From positions 2,252,001 through 2,316,000 of the forward strand of contig NZ_CP087719.1 in NCBI RefSeq assembly GCF_020991085.1: a DNA stretch of 64,000 nucleotides, written 5' to 3'. Source of the DNA: Roseomonas sp. OT10 (lineage in GTDB: Bacteria > Pseudomonadota > Alphaproteobacteria > Acetobacterales > Acetobacteraceae). Positions 15,412 to 23,634 of this stretch are shown here, one piece after another. Numbering within the stretch: the stretch's first letter is position 1; the number at the start of each line of letters is the position of its first letter. The position numbers were made by a program, and so were the translations under genes. Below the pieces are notes generated by a model. It did no database searches. It was not told the DNA's origin and saw nothing but the letters and a program-made list of their open reading frames with translations.

Positions 15412-18303
15412 ATGCCGCTCATGCCGCCGGGCGCCGCCTCGTCCGCAGGAGAACGCCGTCCTGGGCCCGAGCCCGGCCGCGTCGCGCTGCTGGCCGCCCG
15501 CCAGGCGCGGCGCGAGGGACGGACCGACGAGGCGCTGGAGCAGGGCCAGCGGGCCCGGGCGCTGGGACCGGAGGATGTGCGACTCGCGGCCAGCTTCGAG
15601 ACCTTCGCCCTGCTGCGCGACCTGGACCGGTTCGAGGAGGCGGCAGCGCTGGGGGCCGCGCTCAAGGCGGAACAGCCGGCCAGCCCACGCGTCGAGACCG
15701 CCCTGGCCAGCCTCGCCCGCAGGCAAGGCGACCAGCAGGCGACCCTGGCCCATCTGCGCGAGGCCGTCAGGCTGGAGGCGAAGGGCGACCTCGAGCCGCG
15801 CTTCCAGCTCTTCGCCCAGCTTCGCGACATGGACGAGGCGCAGGAGGCTGCTGTCCTCGGCGCCGCGCTCAAGGCCCTGGCACCCGCCAGCGCCCGGGTG
15901 GAAGCCGCCATGGCCACGCTGGCCCGCCGGACCGGCGACCTGGAGCAGGCCCTCACCCATCTGCGCGAAGCCGTGCGGCTGGAGCCGGCGGATCCCGAGT
16001 ACCGCTTCCAGACCCTCGCCCTGCTGCGCGACCTGGACCGGTTCGAGGAGGCAGCGGCGCTGGGGGCCTCGCTCAAGGCGGAGCAGCCGGCCAGCCCGCG
16101 CGTCGAGACCGCCCTGGCCAGCCTCGCCCGCAGGCAAGGCGACCAGCAGGCGACCCTGGCCCATCTGCGCGAGGCCGTCAGGCTGGAGGCGAAGGGCGAC
16201 CTCGAGCCGCGCTTCCAGCTCTTCGCCCAGCTTCGCGACATGGACGAGACGCAGGAGGCTACTGTCCTCGGCGCCGCGCTCAAGGCCCTGGCACCCGCCA
16301 GCGCCCGGGTGGAAGCCGCCATGGCCACGCTGGCCCGCCGGACCGGCGACCTGGAGCAGGCCCTCACCCATCTGCGCGAAGCCGTGCGGCTGGAGCCGGC
16401 GGATCCCGAGTACCGCTTCCAGACCCTCGCCCTGCTGCGCGACCTGGACCGGTTCGAGGACGCGGCAGCGCTGGGGGCCGCGCTCAAGGCGGAGCAGCCG
16501 GCCAGCCCGCGCGTCGAGACCGCCCTGGCCAGCCTCGCCCGCAGGCAGGGCGACCAGCAGGCGACCCTGGCCCATCTGCGCGAGGCCGTCAGGCTGGAGG
16601 CGAAAGACAAATCGCGTTTCGTGCTGGAATTGGCCCGCGAACACCGCGCCATCGGCGACTTGCCCGAGGCGGAAGCACTCACCCTCCAGATCCTTGCAGC
16701 GGATCCGATGCACGTGGCGGCGCTGACGTTGCTGGGGCAACTGGCCCTGGTGAAGCAGGAGCCGGAGGAGGCGTTGGACCTGTTCCACGCCGTCGCGCTG
16801 CTGGAGCCGGAGCGGCCTGGCCATTGGGTCCGGGTCGCCCAGGTCATGACGGATCTGGACCGCTTCGAGGCGGCCGTGGAACTGCTGCAGGAGAGAGGCC
16901 GGCGGCATCCATCACCCGAGTTGACGGCGCAGCTCATCGCTCAGTTGCGCGCAGCCGGGCTGACGGAGCGCGCCCTCGCCCTGGGCCGACAGGCAGCGGC
17001 CACGGAGCCGAAGCATTTCGGCATTTGGCAGCAATGGGCGCTGGTGGAGGGGCAGCTGGACGACTGGGAGGCGCTTGACCGGTGCATCGCGGCCGCCCCT
17101 GCCACGACGCCGGCCGAACGCGCGCATGTCGCCAAGACGCGCGGGGATGCGGCGGCCGCGCGCTGGGATCTCGCGGAATCCATCGCGCAGTATGAGGAGG
17201 CGCTGGCCATCCACCCCAATGCCCATGCGGCGGTGACGATGCTGGCGCGACAGCATTTGCTGGCACTCGACATCCCCGCCACCATCACGGCGCTGCACCG
17301 GAGCGTCGCGCTGGGCAGGGGCCACCGCCGCCTGATGGGCCTGCCGGCCCGTCCGTCGCAGACGATGCTGGGGCAGATCCTGGATGAGTTCCTGCTCGAC
17401 AGGCCGCTCCTGGACCAGATGGTCGCCCTGCGCGGGCAGCCGCCCGCCTCGCGTGCGGCGGGGCTGGCGGCATTGCAGGCGGAGGCGCCGGATTCGACCG
17501 CGGTGGCCATTAGCCTGATGGTGGCGCTACGGGAGGCCGGCCTGATGGGGGACGGGCCCGCCGCACCTTCCGACACCCCGTTCCCCCACAAAGGGCGGGA
17601 GATCCCGTCGAGCCTCGGCCAGTACTGGGATAGCCGTGATCCGCCGCCGCCCCTGCTGACCTTGCGCCAGAGCTGGTTCGCCAGGCACCCCGCCTTCTCC
17701 TTCCGCCTGTTCGACGATCGCGGCGCAAGAGAATTCCTGGCACGCCATCATCCGCCAGCGGTGTTGCAGGCCTACCGTCGCGCCGGGCATGCGGCGCAGA
17801 AGGCCGATCTCTTCCGCCTCGCCTACCTGGTGGTGGAGGGCGGCTGGTGGGCGGACATGGACGATCGCGCCCTGGCCCCGCTGCCATGGGCCTATCCGGA
17901 GGGCACGCAGCTCGCCCTGTACCAGGAGGATGTCGGCACCGTCGGCAACAACATCATCGGCACCCCGCCCAGCCATCCGGTGATCGCGCGGGCCCTGGCG
18001 CAGGGGGTCGAGGCGCTCAACCGCGGCGACCGCGACATCCTGTGGCTCATGACCGGGCCGGGCCTCATCACCCGCGCGCTGGCGCAGGAGGTCGCGGCCT
18101 GCGGCGGCGCGCTGCCGGCCGGCACGGTCGTCCTGAGCCGCAACGCGCTGTTCCGCTCGGTCGCGATCCACTGCCGCGTCGGATACAAGAAGACCGGCCG
18201 CTACTGGGGCAGGGCCAGCTTCGCCCAGCCGGCGCCGCGTGCCCCCCAGGCCCAAGCGTCGGAAGCCTCACCGGAAACCCCGCCGGCACTCGTCACCGCC
18301 TGA
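15412..18303 (+). CDS. TPR-repeat protein with C-terminal glycosyltransferase domain
   Basis: This protein has about 963 residues. Residues 20-700 are helical TPR-like repeats of about 34 residues with recurring phrases LLRDLDRFEEAAALG, VETALASLARRQGD and LREAVRL. From about residue 720 the C-terminal part reads as a Gly_transf_sug/capsular-type glycosyltransferase: IPSSLGQYWDSRDPPP, ADLFRLAYLVVEGGWWADMDD with the sugar-nucleotide/metal DxD motif near residue 817, and NNIIGTPPSHPV. No signal peptide is seen, so it is likely cytosolic, adding sugar to a protein or glycan held by the TPR part. The start may be ATG 15412 or 15421; GGGA lies 9 bases before the latter. The DNA holds a 411-bp tandem repeat. 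Confidence 0.85.
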   Translation: MPLMPPGAASSAGERRPGPEPGRVALLAARQARREGRTDEALEQGQRARALGPEDVRLAASFETFALLRDLDRFEEAAALGAALKAEQPASPRVETALASLARRQGDQQATLAHLREAVRLEAKGDLEPRFQLFAQLRDMDEAQEAAVLGAALKALAPASARVEAAMATLARRTGDLEQALTHLREAVRLEPADPEYRFQTLALLRDLDRFEEAAALGASLKAEQPASPRVETALASLARRQGDQQATLAHLREAVRLEAKGDLEPRFQLFAQLRDMDETQEATVLGAALKALAPASARVEAAMATLARRTGDLEQALTHLREAVRLEPADPEYRFQTLALLRDLDRFEDAAALGAALKAEQPASPRVETALASLARRQGDQQATLAHLREAVRLEAKDKSRFVLELAREHRAIGDLPEAEALTLQILAADPMHVAALTLLGQLALVKQEPEEALDLFHAVALLEPERPGHWVRVAQVMTDLDRFEAAVELLQERGRRHPSPELTAQLIAQLRAAGLTERALALGRQAAATEPKHFGIWQQWALVEGQLDDWEALDRCIAAAPATTPAERAHVAKTRGDAAAARWDLAESIAQYEEALAIHPNAHAAVTMLARQHLLALDIPATITALHRSVALGRGHRRLMGLPARPSQTMLGQILDEFLLDRPLLDQMVALRGQPPASRAAGLAALQAEAPDSTAVAISLMVALREAGLMGDGPAAPSDTPFPHKGREIPSSLGQYWDSRDPPPPLLTLRQSWFARHPAFSFRLFDDRGAREFLARHHPPAVLQAYRRAGHAAQKADLFRLAYLVVEGGWWADMDDRALAPLPWAYPEGTQLALYQEDVGTVGNNIIGTPPSHPVIARALAQGVEALNRGDRDILWLMTGPGLITRALAQEVAACGGALPAGTVVLSRNALFRSVAIHCRVGYKKTGRYWGRASFAQPAPRAPQAQASEASPETPPALVTA
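15593..16604 (+). repeat. 411-bp near-identical tandem repeat within the TPR gene (2.46 copies)
   Basis: Copies lie at 15593-16003 and 16004-16414, with a partial copy at 16415-16604. The unit is 411 bp (137 residues, in frame) and copies 1 and 2 differ at only about ten positions. Each unit contains two related 68-69-residue halves. Such close identity points to recent duplication or ongoing gene conversion, so copy number may vary between strains. Confidence 0.9.
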
Positions 18304-18317
18304 GTGACGGCCCGCCG

Positions 18318-19568
18318 CTATCCCGGGATGTTCGGGTCGGTCAGGCGGCGGTGCTCCTCCAACGCGAAGCGGTCGGTCATGCCCGCGATCCAGTCGCAGA
18401 CCACCGCCGCCGCCTGCCGGCTACCCGCCTCGCCCGCCCGGTCGCGCCATTCCGCCGGCAGCATGTCCGGCCCCCCGTGCAGCAGGCTGAAGATCACCTG
18501 CAAGGCGCGCTTGCTCTTCTGCGCCGTGCGGTTGACGCGCCAGTGGCGGTACATGCGCTCGCGCAGGAAGGTGCGCGTCTCCTCGTTCAGCGCGGCCATG
18601 CGCGGGCTGAACACCACCACCGGGGCGGGGGCGGCGCGGATCGCCGCCACGTCGGCCGGGCGCAGGATGGCGAGGCGCCGCCGGGCCTCGGCCACCACGT
18701 CGATCACCATGTGGTTGATCACCCGCCGGATGGTCTCGGAGGCCAGCCGTTCGCGCGGGGCATCCGGGGCGGCGGCCCGCACCTCCTCCAGCGCCTCGGC
18801 CACCAGGGGAAGCTGCGCCGCCTCCTCCAGCGTGAAGATGCCGGCGCGCAGCCCGTCGTCGAGGTCGTGGTTGTTGTAGGCGATGTCGTCCGCGATCGCC
18901 GCCGCCTGCGCCTCGGCCGAGGCGTGGGTGGACAGATCGAGCGGGTGGCGGGCGTCGTATTCGGCGATGTAGGGCGGCGGGCGGCGCAGCGGGCCATTGT
19001 GCTTGGCCAGCCCCTCCAGAGTCTCCCAGGACAGGTTCAGCCCGTCGAAGCCGGCATACCGGTGCTCCAGCAGGGTCACCGCCTTCAGGCTCTGGGCATT
19101 GTGGTCGAAGCCGCCGAAGGGGCGCATGGCGCCGTTCAGCGCCTCCTCCCCCGCATGGCCGAAGGGCGGGTGGCCGAGGTCGTGGGCCAGCGCCAGCGCC
19201 TCCGCCAGATCCTCGTCCAGCCGGAGCTGGCGGGCCAGGGAGCGGGCGATCTGCGCCACCTCGATGCTGTGGGTCAGGCGCGTCCGGTAGGCGTCGCCCT
19301 CGTGGTAGACGAAGACCTGGGTCTTGTATTGGAGGCGCCGGAAGGCGGCGCTGTGGATGATGCGGTCGCGGTCGCGCTGGTAGGGGGAGCGGGCGTCGGT
19401 GGGCTCCGGCACCAGCCGCCCGCGCGAGGCGTCGGGGCGGACGGCCCAGGGAGCGAGGCCGGCGGTGAGCGGGGCGCCGGGGTCCCAGGGGTCGGGGCGG
19501 CCGGCCGCCAGGGCGGGTGCCGGGGGCGGGCCACCTCCGGCCGCGGAGGCGGACTCTCGGTCTGTCAT
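18318..19568 (-). CDS. dgt: Deoxyguanosinetriphosphate triphosphohydrolase-like protein
   Basis: This 416-residue HD-domain enzyme splits dNTPs (dGTP in the founding member) to nucleoside and triphosphate. Family marks are SPYQRDRDRIIHSAAFRRL, RLTHSIEVAQIARSLAR, the HD pair in LAHDLGHPPFGHAGE, and ADDIAYNNHDLDDGL. It belongs to the type-2 dGTPase-like group common in alphaproteobacteria, usually near erpA and argS. Here erpA is divergent, 0.8 kb away, with one gene between. The ATG at 19568 lacks a clear ribosome binding site, and the first 40 residues are Gly/Pro/Ala-rich, so the start is approximate. Confidence 0.92.
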   Translation of the reverse strand: MTDRESASAAGGGPPPAPALAAGRPDPWDPGAPLTAGLAPWAVRPDASRGRLVPEPTDARSPYQRDRDRIIHSAAFRRLQYKTQVFVYHEGDAYRTRLTHSIEVAQIARSLARQLRLDEDLAEALALAHDLGHPPFGHAGEEALNGAMRPFGGFDHNAQSLKAVTLLEHRYAGFDGLNLSWETLEGLAKHNGPLRRPPPYIAEYDARHPLDLSTHASAEAQAAAIADDIAYNNHDLDDGLRAGIFTLEEAAQLPLVAEALEEVRAAAPDAPRERLASETIRRVINHMVIDVVAEARRRLAILRPADVAAIRAAPAPVVVFSPRMAALNEETRTFLRERMYRHWRVNRTAQKSKRALQVIFSLLHGGPDMLPAEWRDRAGEAGSRQAAAVVCDWIAGMTDRFALEEHRRLTDPNIPG

Positions 19569-19741
19569 GGCCGCGGCAGGCTCTGCATCGTTCCGGCCCG
19601 GCCGTAGCACCGCCCCGGCGGGGGCGTCCATCCGGCGCGGGGAACACGGAAGCGGCATGGTCCTGGCCCCCCGCCCATGCCGGTCCCCAGGATCAGGACA
19701 CCGGCCTCCGCGGGGAGCAGGCCGTCAACCCGGCGCGGACG

Positions 19742-20170
19742 TCAGGATGGACGGACCGGCGGCGGGCTGGTCCAGCTCGCCTGCGCCACCTTGTCGGGCC
19801 AGGTCGAGCCGACGGCCAACAGGGAGATCCAGGTCTCCGCCAGCTTGCCGTCTTCGATCCGATAGGACTGCATGCCCGCCTGGGTCCTGGCTTCCCCGGT
19901 CGCCGGATCGTTCCACCGGAACTCAAATCGGTACCAGGCGCGGTTGCCCGTGAAGGCATGGTCGTACACGGCCACGCGGATGCCGGGACGATCCGCCCGC
20001 ACCGTCTCAAGCTCGGCCTTGTAGGAGTCCGGCGTCACCGTCCGGTCGCCCAGATGGTCATGGCGGATATAGGTCGGCGCCACGCAACTCGGGATCAGGC
20101 CGAATTCGCCATCGTGCCAGACCCGTTCCCAGCGGTCGAAAAGCGCGCGGGATGCATCCTCGAGAGTCAT
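19742..20170 (-). CDS. NTF2-like/SnoaL-type protein
   Basis: This 142-residue protein has the NTF2-like cone fold pattern: an N-terminal helix with LFDRWERVWHDGEFGLIPS, then CVAPTYIRHD, PDSYKAELETVRAD, a strand VAVYDHAFTGNRAWYRFEFRWND, and a final GMQSYRIEDGKLAETWISLL. The family includes small cyclases, isomerases and proteins with no enzyme activity. The substrate is unknown. It lies between dgt and the divergent erpA and is probably an insertion into that otherwise conserved neighbourhood. Confidence 0.75.
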   Translation of the reverse strand: MTLEDASRALFDRWERVWHDGEFGLIPSCVAPTYIRHDHLGDRTVTPDSYKAELETVRADRPGIRVAVYDHAFTGNRAWYRFEFRWNDPATGEARTQAGMQSYRIEDGKLAETWISLLAVGSTWPDKVAQASWTSPPPVRPS

Positions 20171-20325
20171 GCATGCCCTATACCCGATCGCGCCCGATCG
20201 GGGCCACCCCCGGAGCGGCGCCGTTGCGGGCCGCTGGCCACCCCCGCGCCCACCGCCCCTTCTGATCCCCCGCCCGCCGCCCTATCTTCGGCTCCACTGG
20301 ATCGCGGCAACGGAACCCTCACGAC

Positions 20326-20688
20326 ATGCCGGACGGCAGCACCGCCCCCACCCCCGAGACCCTGCCCTTCCGCGCCACCCCGCGCGCCCAGGCCCAGGTC
20401 GCCGAGATCGCCCAGCGCGAGGGCCGCCCCGGCGCCGGGCTGCGCGTGGCGGTCGACGCCGGCGGCTGCTCCGGCTTCCAGTACCGTTTCGAGCTGGCGG
20501 ACGCGCCGGAGGCGGACGACTTCGTTCAGGACGGCGCGGCCCGGGTCTTCGTGGACCCCGTCTCGCTGGAGCTGCTCCAGGGCGCGGAGCTGGACTGGGC
20601 GGACGAGCTGATCGGCGCCCACTTCACGGTCCGCAACCCCCAGGCGGTGTCCGGCTGCGGCTGCGGCGTGTCCTTCTCGGTCGCCTGA
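20326..20688 (+). CDS. erpA: Iron-sulfur cluster insertion protein ErpA
   Basis: This 120-residue A-type Fe-S carrier passes assembled clusters to apo-enzymes. It has the three conserved cysteines, one in DAGGCSGFQY (Cys48) and two in SGCGCG (Cys111 and Cys113). The 15-residue N-terminal extension is low-complexity. It is followed 11 bp later by xth, so the two are probably one transcript. The identification as an A-type carrier is firm; ErpA rather than IscA is inferred from the neighbours dgt and xth. Confidence 0.92.
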   Translation: MPDGSTAPTPETLPFRATPRAQAQVAEIAQREGRPGAGLRVAVDAGGCSGFQYRFELADAPEADDFVQDGAARVFVDPVSLELLQGAELDWADELIGAHFTVRNPQAVSGCGCGVSFSVA

Positions 20689-20699
20689 ACCGCCTTCCT

Positions 20700-21470
20700 G
20701 TGAAGCTCTGCACCTTCAACGTGAACTCGGTGCGCAAGCGCGCGCCGAACCTCCGCCGCCTGCTGGAACGCGAACAGCCGGACCTCGTCTTCCTCCAGGA
20801 GCTGAAGTGCCGGACGGAGGAGTTTCCGGCCGAGGCGCTGGAGGGGCTGGGCTACCGCATCCACGCCGTGGGCCAGGGCGCCGGCCGCAACGGCGTCGCC
20901 GTGCTGGGGCGCATCCCCTTCGAGGTCGTCCACGAGGCGCTGCCTGGCGAGGACGCCGACGACCACGCCCGCTACGTGGAGGTCGAGGCAGCGGGGGCGA
21001 GGTTCGGCGGCCTGTACCTGCCCAACGGCAATTCCGGCGGCGCGGAGGGCTTCGCCTACAAGCTGCGCTGGCTGGACCGCCTGCGCCTCCTCGCCGCGGA
21101 CCGGCTGGACGCCTTCCTGCCGCTGGCGCTGCTGGGCGACTTCAACGTCTGCCCGACCGAGGCCGACCTGGCGCCGGGCGCCCTGCCCCCCACCGATGCG
21201 CTGGTGCGGCCGGAAAGCCGGGCGGGATTCCGGGCCCTGCTGAACCTCGGCCTGACCGACGCGCTGCGGGCGCTGCACCCGCAGGACGCGCCCTATACCT
21301 ACTGGGACTACGGTCCGGCCTTCGACGCCAACCGGGGCCTGCGCATCGACCACGCGCTGCTCTCGGCCGAGCTGGCGGAGCGGCTGGTCTCGGCGCGGGT
21401 CGACGTGGCGGCAAGGGCGGCGGAAAGCCCTTCCGACCACGCGCCGGTCTTCTTCGACCTGGCGGATTGA
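20700..21470 (+). CDS. xth: Exodeoxyribonuclease III / AP endonuclease
   Basis: This 256-residue DNase I-like nuclease of base-excision repair starts at a GTG (20700), 11 bp after erpA. Family motifs are FNVNSVRKRAPNLRRLL, LQELKC (metal-binding Glu), GGLYLPNGNS, LLGDFNVCP (Asp and Asn), and SPSDHAPVFFDL with the catalytic Asp-His. It cleaves DNA 5' to abasic sites and trims 3' blocked ends. No clear ribosome binding site precedes the GTG, so translation may be coupled to erpA. Confidence 0.93.
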   Translation: MKLCTFNVNSVRKRAPNLRRLLEREQPDLVFLQELKCRTEEFPAEALEGLGYRIHAVGQGAGRNGVAVLGRIPFEVVHEALPGEDADDHARYVEVEAAGARFGGLYLPNGNSGGAEGFAYKLRWLDRLRLLAADRLDAFLPLALLGDFNVCPTEADLAPGALPPTDALVRPESRAGFRALLNLGLTDALRALHPQDAPYTYWDYGPAFDANRGLRIDHALLSAELAERLVSARVDVAARAAESPSDHAPVFFDLAD

Positions 21471-21589
21471 GGCGCCCAGCGTGGCGGCCACGCCACCGAC
21501 ACGGCAAATTCAGCGAGGGTCACACGGCTGGGCCATGGATTCCCGGGGGCGCCAGCCACCATAATGTGGCCGAAACATGTGGCCGATCC

Positions 21590-22540
21590 ATGCCTTCGAC
21601 CCGCCGTAGCCTGACCCGAACCCTCCTGACGGGCGCCGCCCTGGCCCCTCTGGGCTTCCTCCGCCCGGGCGCCGCCGTCGCGCAGATGGCGCCGGGGGCG
21701 ATCCTCCCCGATGTCCGGGCTCTCCTGGAAGCCGCCCGTAGTGTCGGCCGGCCACTGCCCCCCCAGGCGCGGCTGTCGCTGGAGCGGACGCTGCAGCGGA
21801 TGGACGACCTGGAGATCGACGTCACCGCGGGTCGCCAGATCGTCGTGAACATCCCCGGGGCGGAGGTCATCGCCTACGAGGACGGGCGGGAGGTGATGCG
21901 GTCCCGCGTCATCGTCGGCGGGCCTCGGACCCGGACGCCGCAACTGGCCACCTTCGTCACCACGGTCCGCTTCAACCCCCCCTGGTACGTGCCGGCGAGC
22001 ATCGAGCCGGAGATCCGGGCCAAGGGGCTGAGCGGCTTCCAGGTGGTCAACGGCCGCCTGATCCAGCCGCCGGGGCCGCGCAACCCGCTGGGCCCGTTGC
22101 GGGTCGGGCTGGAGGAATCGGACGCCATCTACCTGCACGGGACCGCCAATCCGGAGCTGTTCACGCGCGGCGAGCGGAACCTCTCGCATGGATGCATCCG
22201 CGTGGAGCGGATCGTCGACCTTTCCGCCTGGCTGCTGGATACCACGCCAGCGGCCATCCGGGCCGGCATCGGGCTGGGGCGGACCGTCGACCTGGCCGGG
22301 CAGAAGGATGTCCGCGTCGCCCTGGGCTATCTGACCGCCTGGCCGAACGCGGCAGGCCGGGTGGTCTTCCACCCCGATCCCTACGGCTTCGACCAGCCCG
22401 GCGGCCGCCGGGTGCCGTTCCGGCGCGTGCAGCGCCCGCTGCCGCCCGAGTTCGAGCCACCGCCGCCGGAGATGGAGGGCGACACCATCGCCACCCTCGA
22501 CGCGCCGTTGGATCTGTCCAGGGGCAGGGACCCGCTATAG
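21590..22540 (+). CDS. L,D-transpeptidase (YkuD domain)
   Basis: This 316-residue exported enzyme cross-links peptidoglycan (3-3 links) or anchors lipoproteins to it. The N-terminus has a twin-arginine-like TRRSLTRTLLTGAALAPLG signal, cleaved near AVA-Q (about residue 31). The YkuD domain runs from about 80 to 235. It contains VNIPGAEVIAYEDG, the HGTANPELF histidine and the catalytic SHGCIRV with Cys202. A proline-rich tail (RPLPPEFEPPPPEME) ends the protein. It is monocistronic and has a weak ribosome binding site. Confidence 0.88.
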   Translation: MPSTRRSLTRTLLTGAALAPLGFLRPGAAVAQMAPGAILPDVRALLEAARSVGRPLPPQARLSLERTLQRMDDLEIDVTAGRQIVVNIPGAEVIAYEDGREVMRSRVIVGGPRTRTPQLATFVTTVRFNPPWYVPASIEPEIRAKGLSGFQVVNGRLIQPPGPRNPLGPLRVGLEESDAIYLHGTANPELFTRGERNLSHGCIRVERIVDLSAWLLDTTPAAIRAGIGLGRTVDLAGQKDVRVALGYLTAWPNAAGRVVFHPDPYGFDQPGGRRVPFRRVQRPLPPEFEPPPPEMEGDTIATLDAPLDLSRGRDPL

Positions 22541-22562
22541 GGCGCCCCCGGCCCGCATCCGT

Positions 22563-22594
22563 TCACGGGAAGGGCCCCTCACGGGAAGGGCCCC
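22563..22594. repeat. Exact 16-bp direct tandem repeat (2 copies)
   Basis: TCACGGGAAGGGCCCC occurs twice without a spacer, 22 bp past the L,D-transpeptidase stop codon. It is convergent with the next gene. No function is evident; it is probably slippage or a protein-binding pair. Confidence 0.6.
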
Positions 22595-22706
22595 GGCACG
22601 CCGCTCCGGGGGCAGGCTCACGCGTCCGGACGGTGCTGGCCTTCGGCGATCCGCCCCGACCCGGCAGTGGCCCACCGGCCGGGATCCGGCACGGATCGGC
22701 AGCGCG

Positions 22707-23054
22707 TCACTGCCAGTGCCCGGGAACCCAGAGCCATCCGCTGTAGCCCCAGGCCCAGCGACCGGGGACGAAATGCTCGCCGACCGGCGGGCGTTCGATC
22801 CAACGGCCTGGGATCCAGACATATTCGCGGCCATCCCAGTGCCAGTGGCCATGCTGCCAGACCACCGCGCCGGGCGGGGCAGCGGGGATCGGCTCCATGC
22901 GCGGTGCCGGGATCGGCGGAAAGGGAAAGGCTCCTGGCACGGGACCGGGCGGGCGCGGGCCCGGGGGTGGTCCGGGCGGTGGAAAAGGCTGCGCGCAGGC
23001 TGCGGTGGAGGCGACGCCCAGGGCTGCCAGCCCGGCAAGGAATTGGCGTCGCAT
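22707..23054 (-). CDS. Secreted WXXGXW-repeat protein
   Basis: This 115-residue protein has a signal peptide (MRRQFLAGLAALGVAS to about ACAQ). A proline/glycine-rich linker follows, and then three W-x-x-G-x-W units: YVWIPGRWIERP, FVPGRWAWGY and WLWVPGHWQ. This is the small periplasmic or surface WXXGXW repeat family, of unknown role, often envelope-stress-related. The ATG at 23054 has a strong AGGAG upstream, which rules out the longer open frame. Confidence 0.78.
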   Translation of the reverse strand: MRRQFLAGLAALGVASTAACAQPFPPPGPPPGPRPPGPVPGAFPFPPIPAPRMEPIPAAPPGAVVWQHGHWHWDGREYVWIPGRWIERPPVGEHFVPGRWAWGYSGWLWVPGHWQ

Positions 23055-23196
23055 GGCGATCTCCTGTGACCATGTGCCGCCCGCCTGGAGCAGCTTCGGC
23101 CGGGCAGGTTGCCTGCGCCGGCCTTGCCGCTTGCGGTCGTGGGCGTGACATCGCCGCCAGGGCGCGCAACCCGCCGTCACATGCGCCGCCAGGCGA

Positions 23197-23634
23197 TCAG
23201 CGGCGCTCGCCAGGCGTCGCGCCGAACTCGATGGTGCAGGGCCGGTCGTGCTGGCGGCCCCTGCCATAGCGCCAGGATTGCTGGCCGCTCAGCACGCCTT
23301 TGCCCCCCGGGTCCAGCGTGCCGGCGTAGCGGGCGGTGTAGCTCCATCCCTCGCCGCTCGCGCCGCCGCGCAGGGCGATGGCACCGTTCGGCGCCCAGGC
23401 GCCGGTGCCTTGCTCCATCGCATCCGGCGGGCCGCCCCGCCGCATCTGCACCGGCCGCTCGTAGCGGACCACCGGTTCCTCGGCGAAGAGGCGGAAGGCG
23501 ATGGCGCTGGACCCGCCGGAAATGCCCGGCACCGCCTCGCAGCGCATCTGCCCGGCGATCTCCCGCTCGTCGGCCGCAGCCGGGCCGGCGGGAAGCAGGA
23601 GGAGGAGCAGCAGCCGCCGCACCGCCCGCCGCAT
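23197..23634 (-). CDS. Exported hypothetical protein, overlapping ilvD
   Basis: I do not recognise this 145-residue protein. It starts with a clear signal peptide ([22 protein letters not shown], cleavage near residue 21). The mature part is beta-rich, with two pairs of possible disulfide cysteines (MRCEAVPG and PCTIEFGA). It has a repeating style of GGSSAIAFRLF, GAWAPNGAIALRGG and WSYTARYAGTLD, as in small periplasmic beta-barrel domains. Its ATG overlaps the ilvD stop as TGATG, so it is translated by coupling. Confidence 0.7.
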   Translation of the reverse strand: MRRAVRRLLLLLLLPAGPAAADEREIAGQMRCEAVPGISGGSSAIAFRLFAEEPVVRYERPVQMRRGGPPDAMEQGTGAWAPNGAIALRGGASGEGWSYTARYAGTLDPGGKGVLSGQQSWRYGRGRQHDRPCTIEFGATPGERR

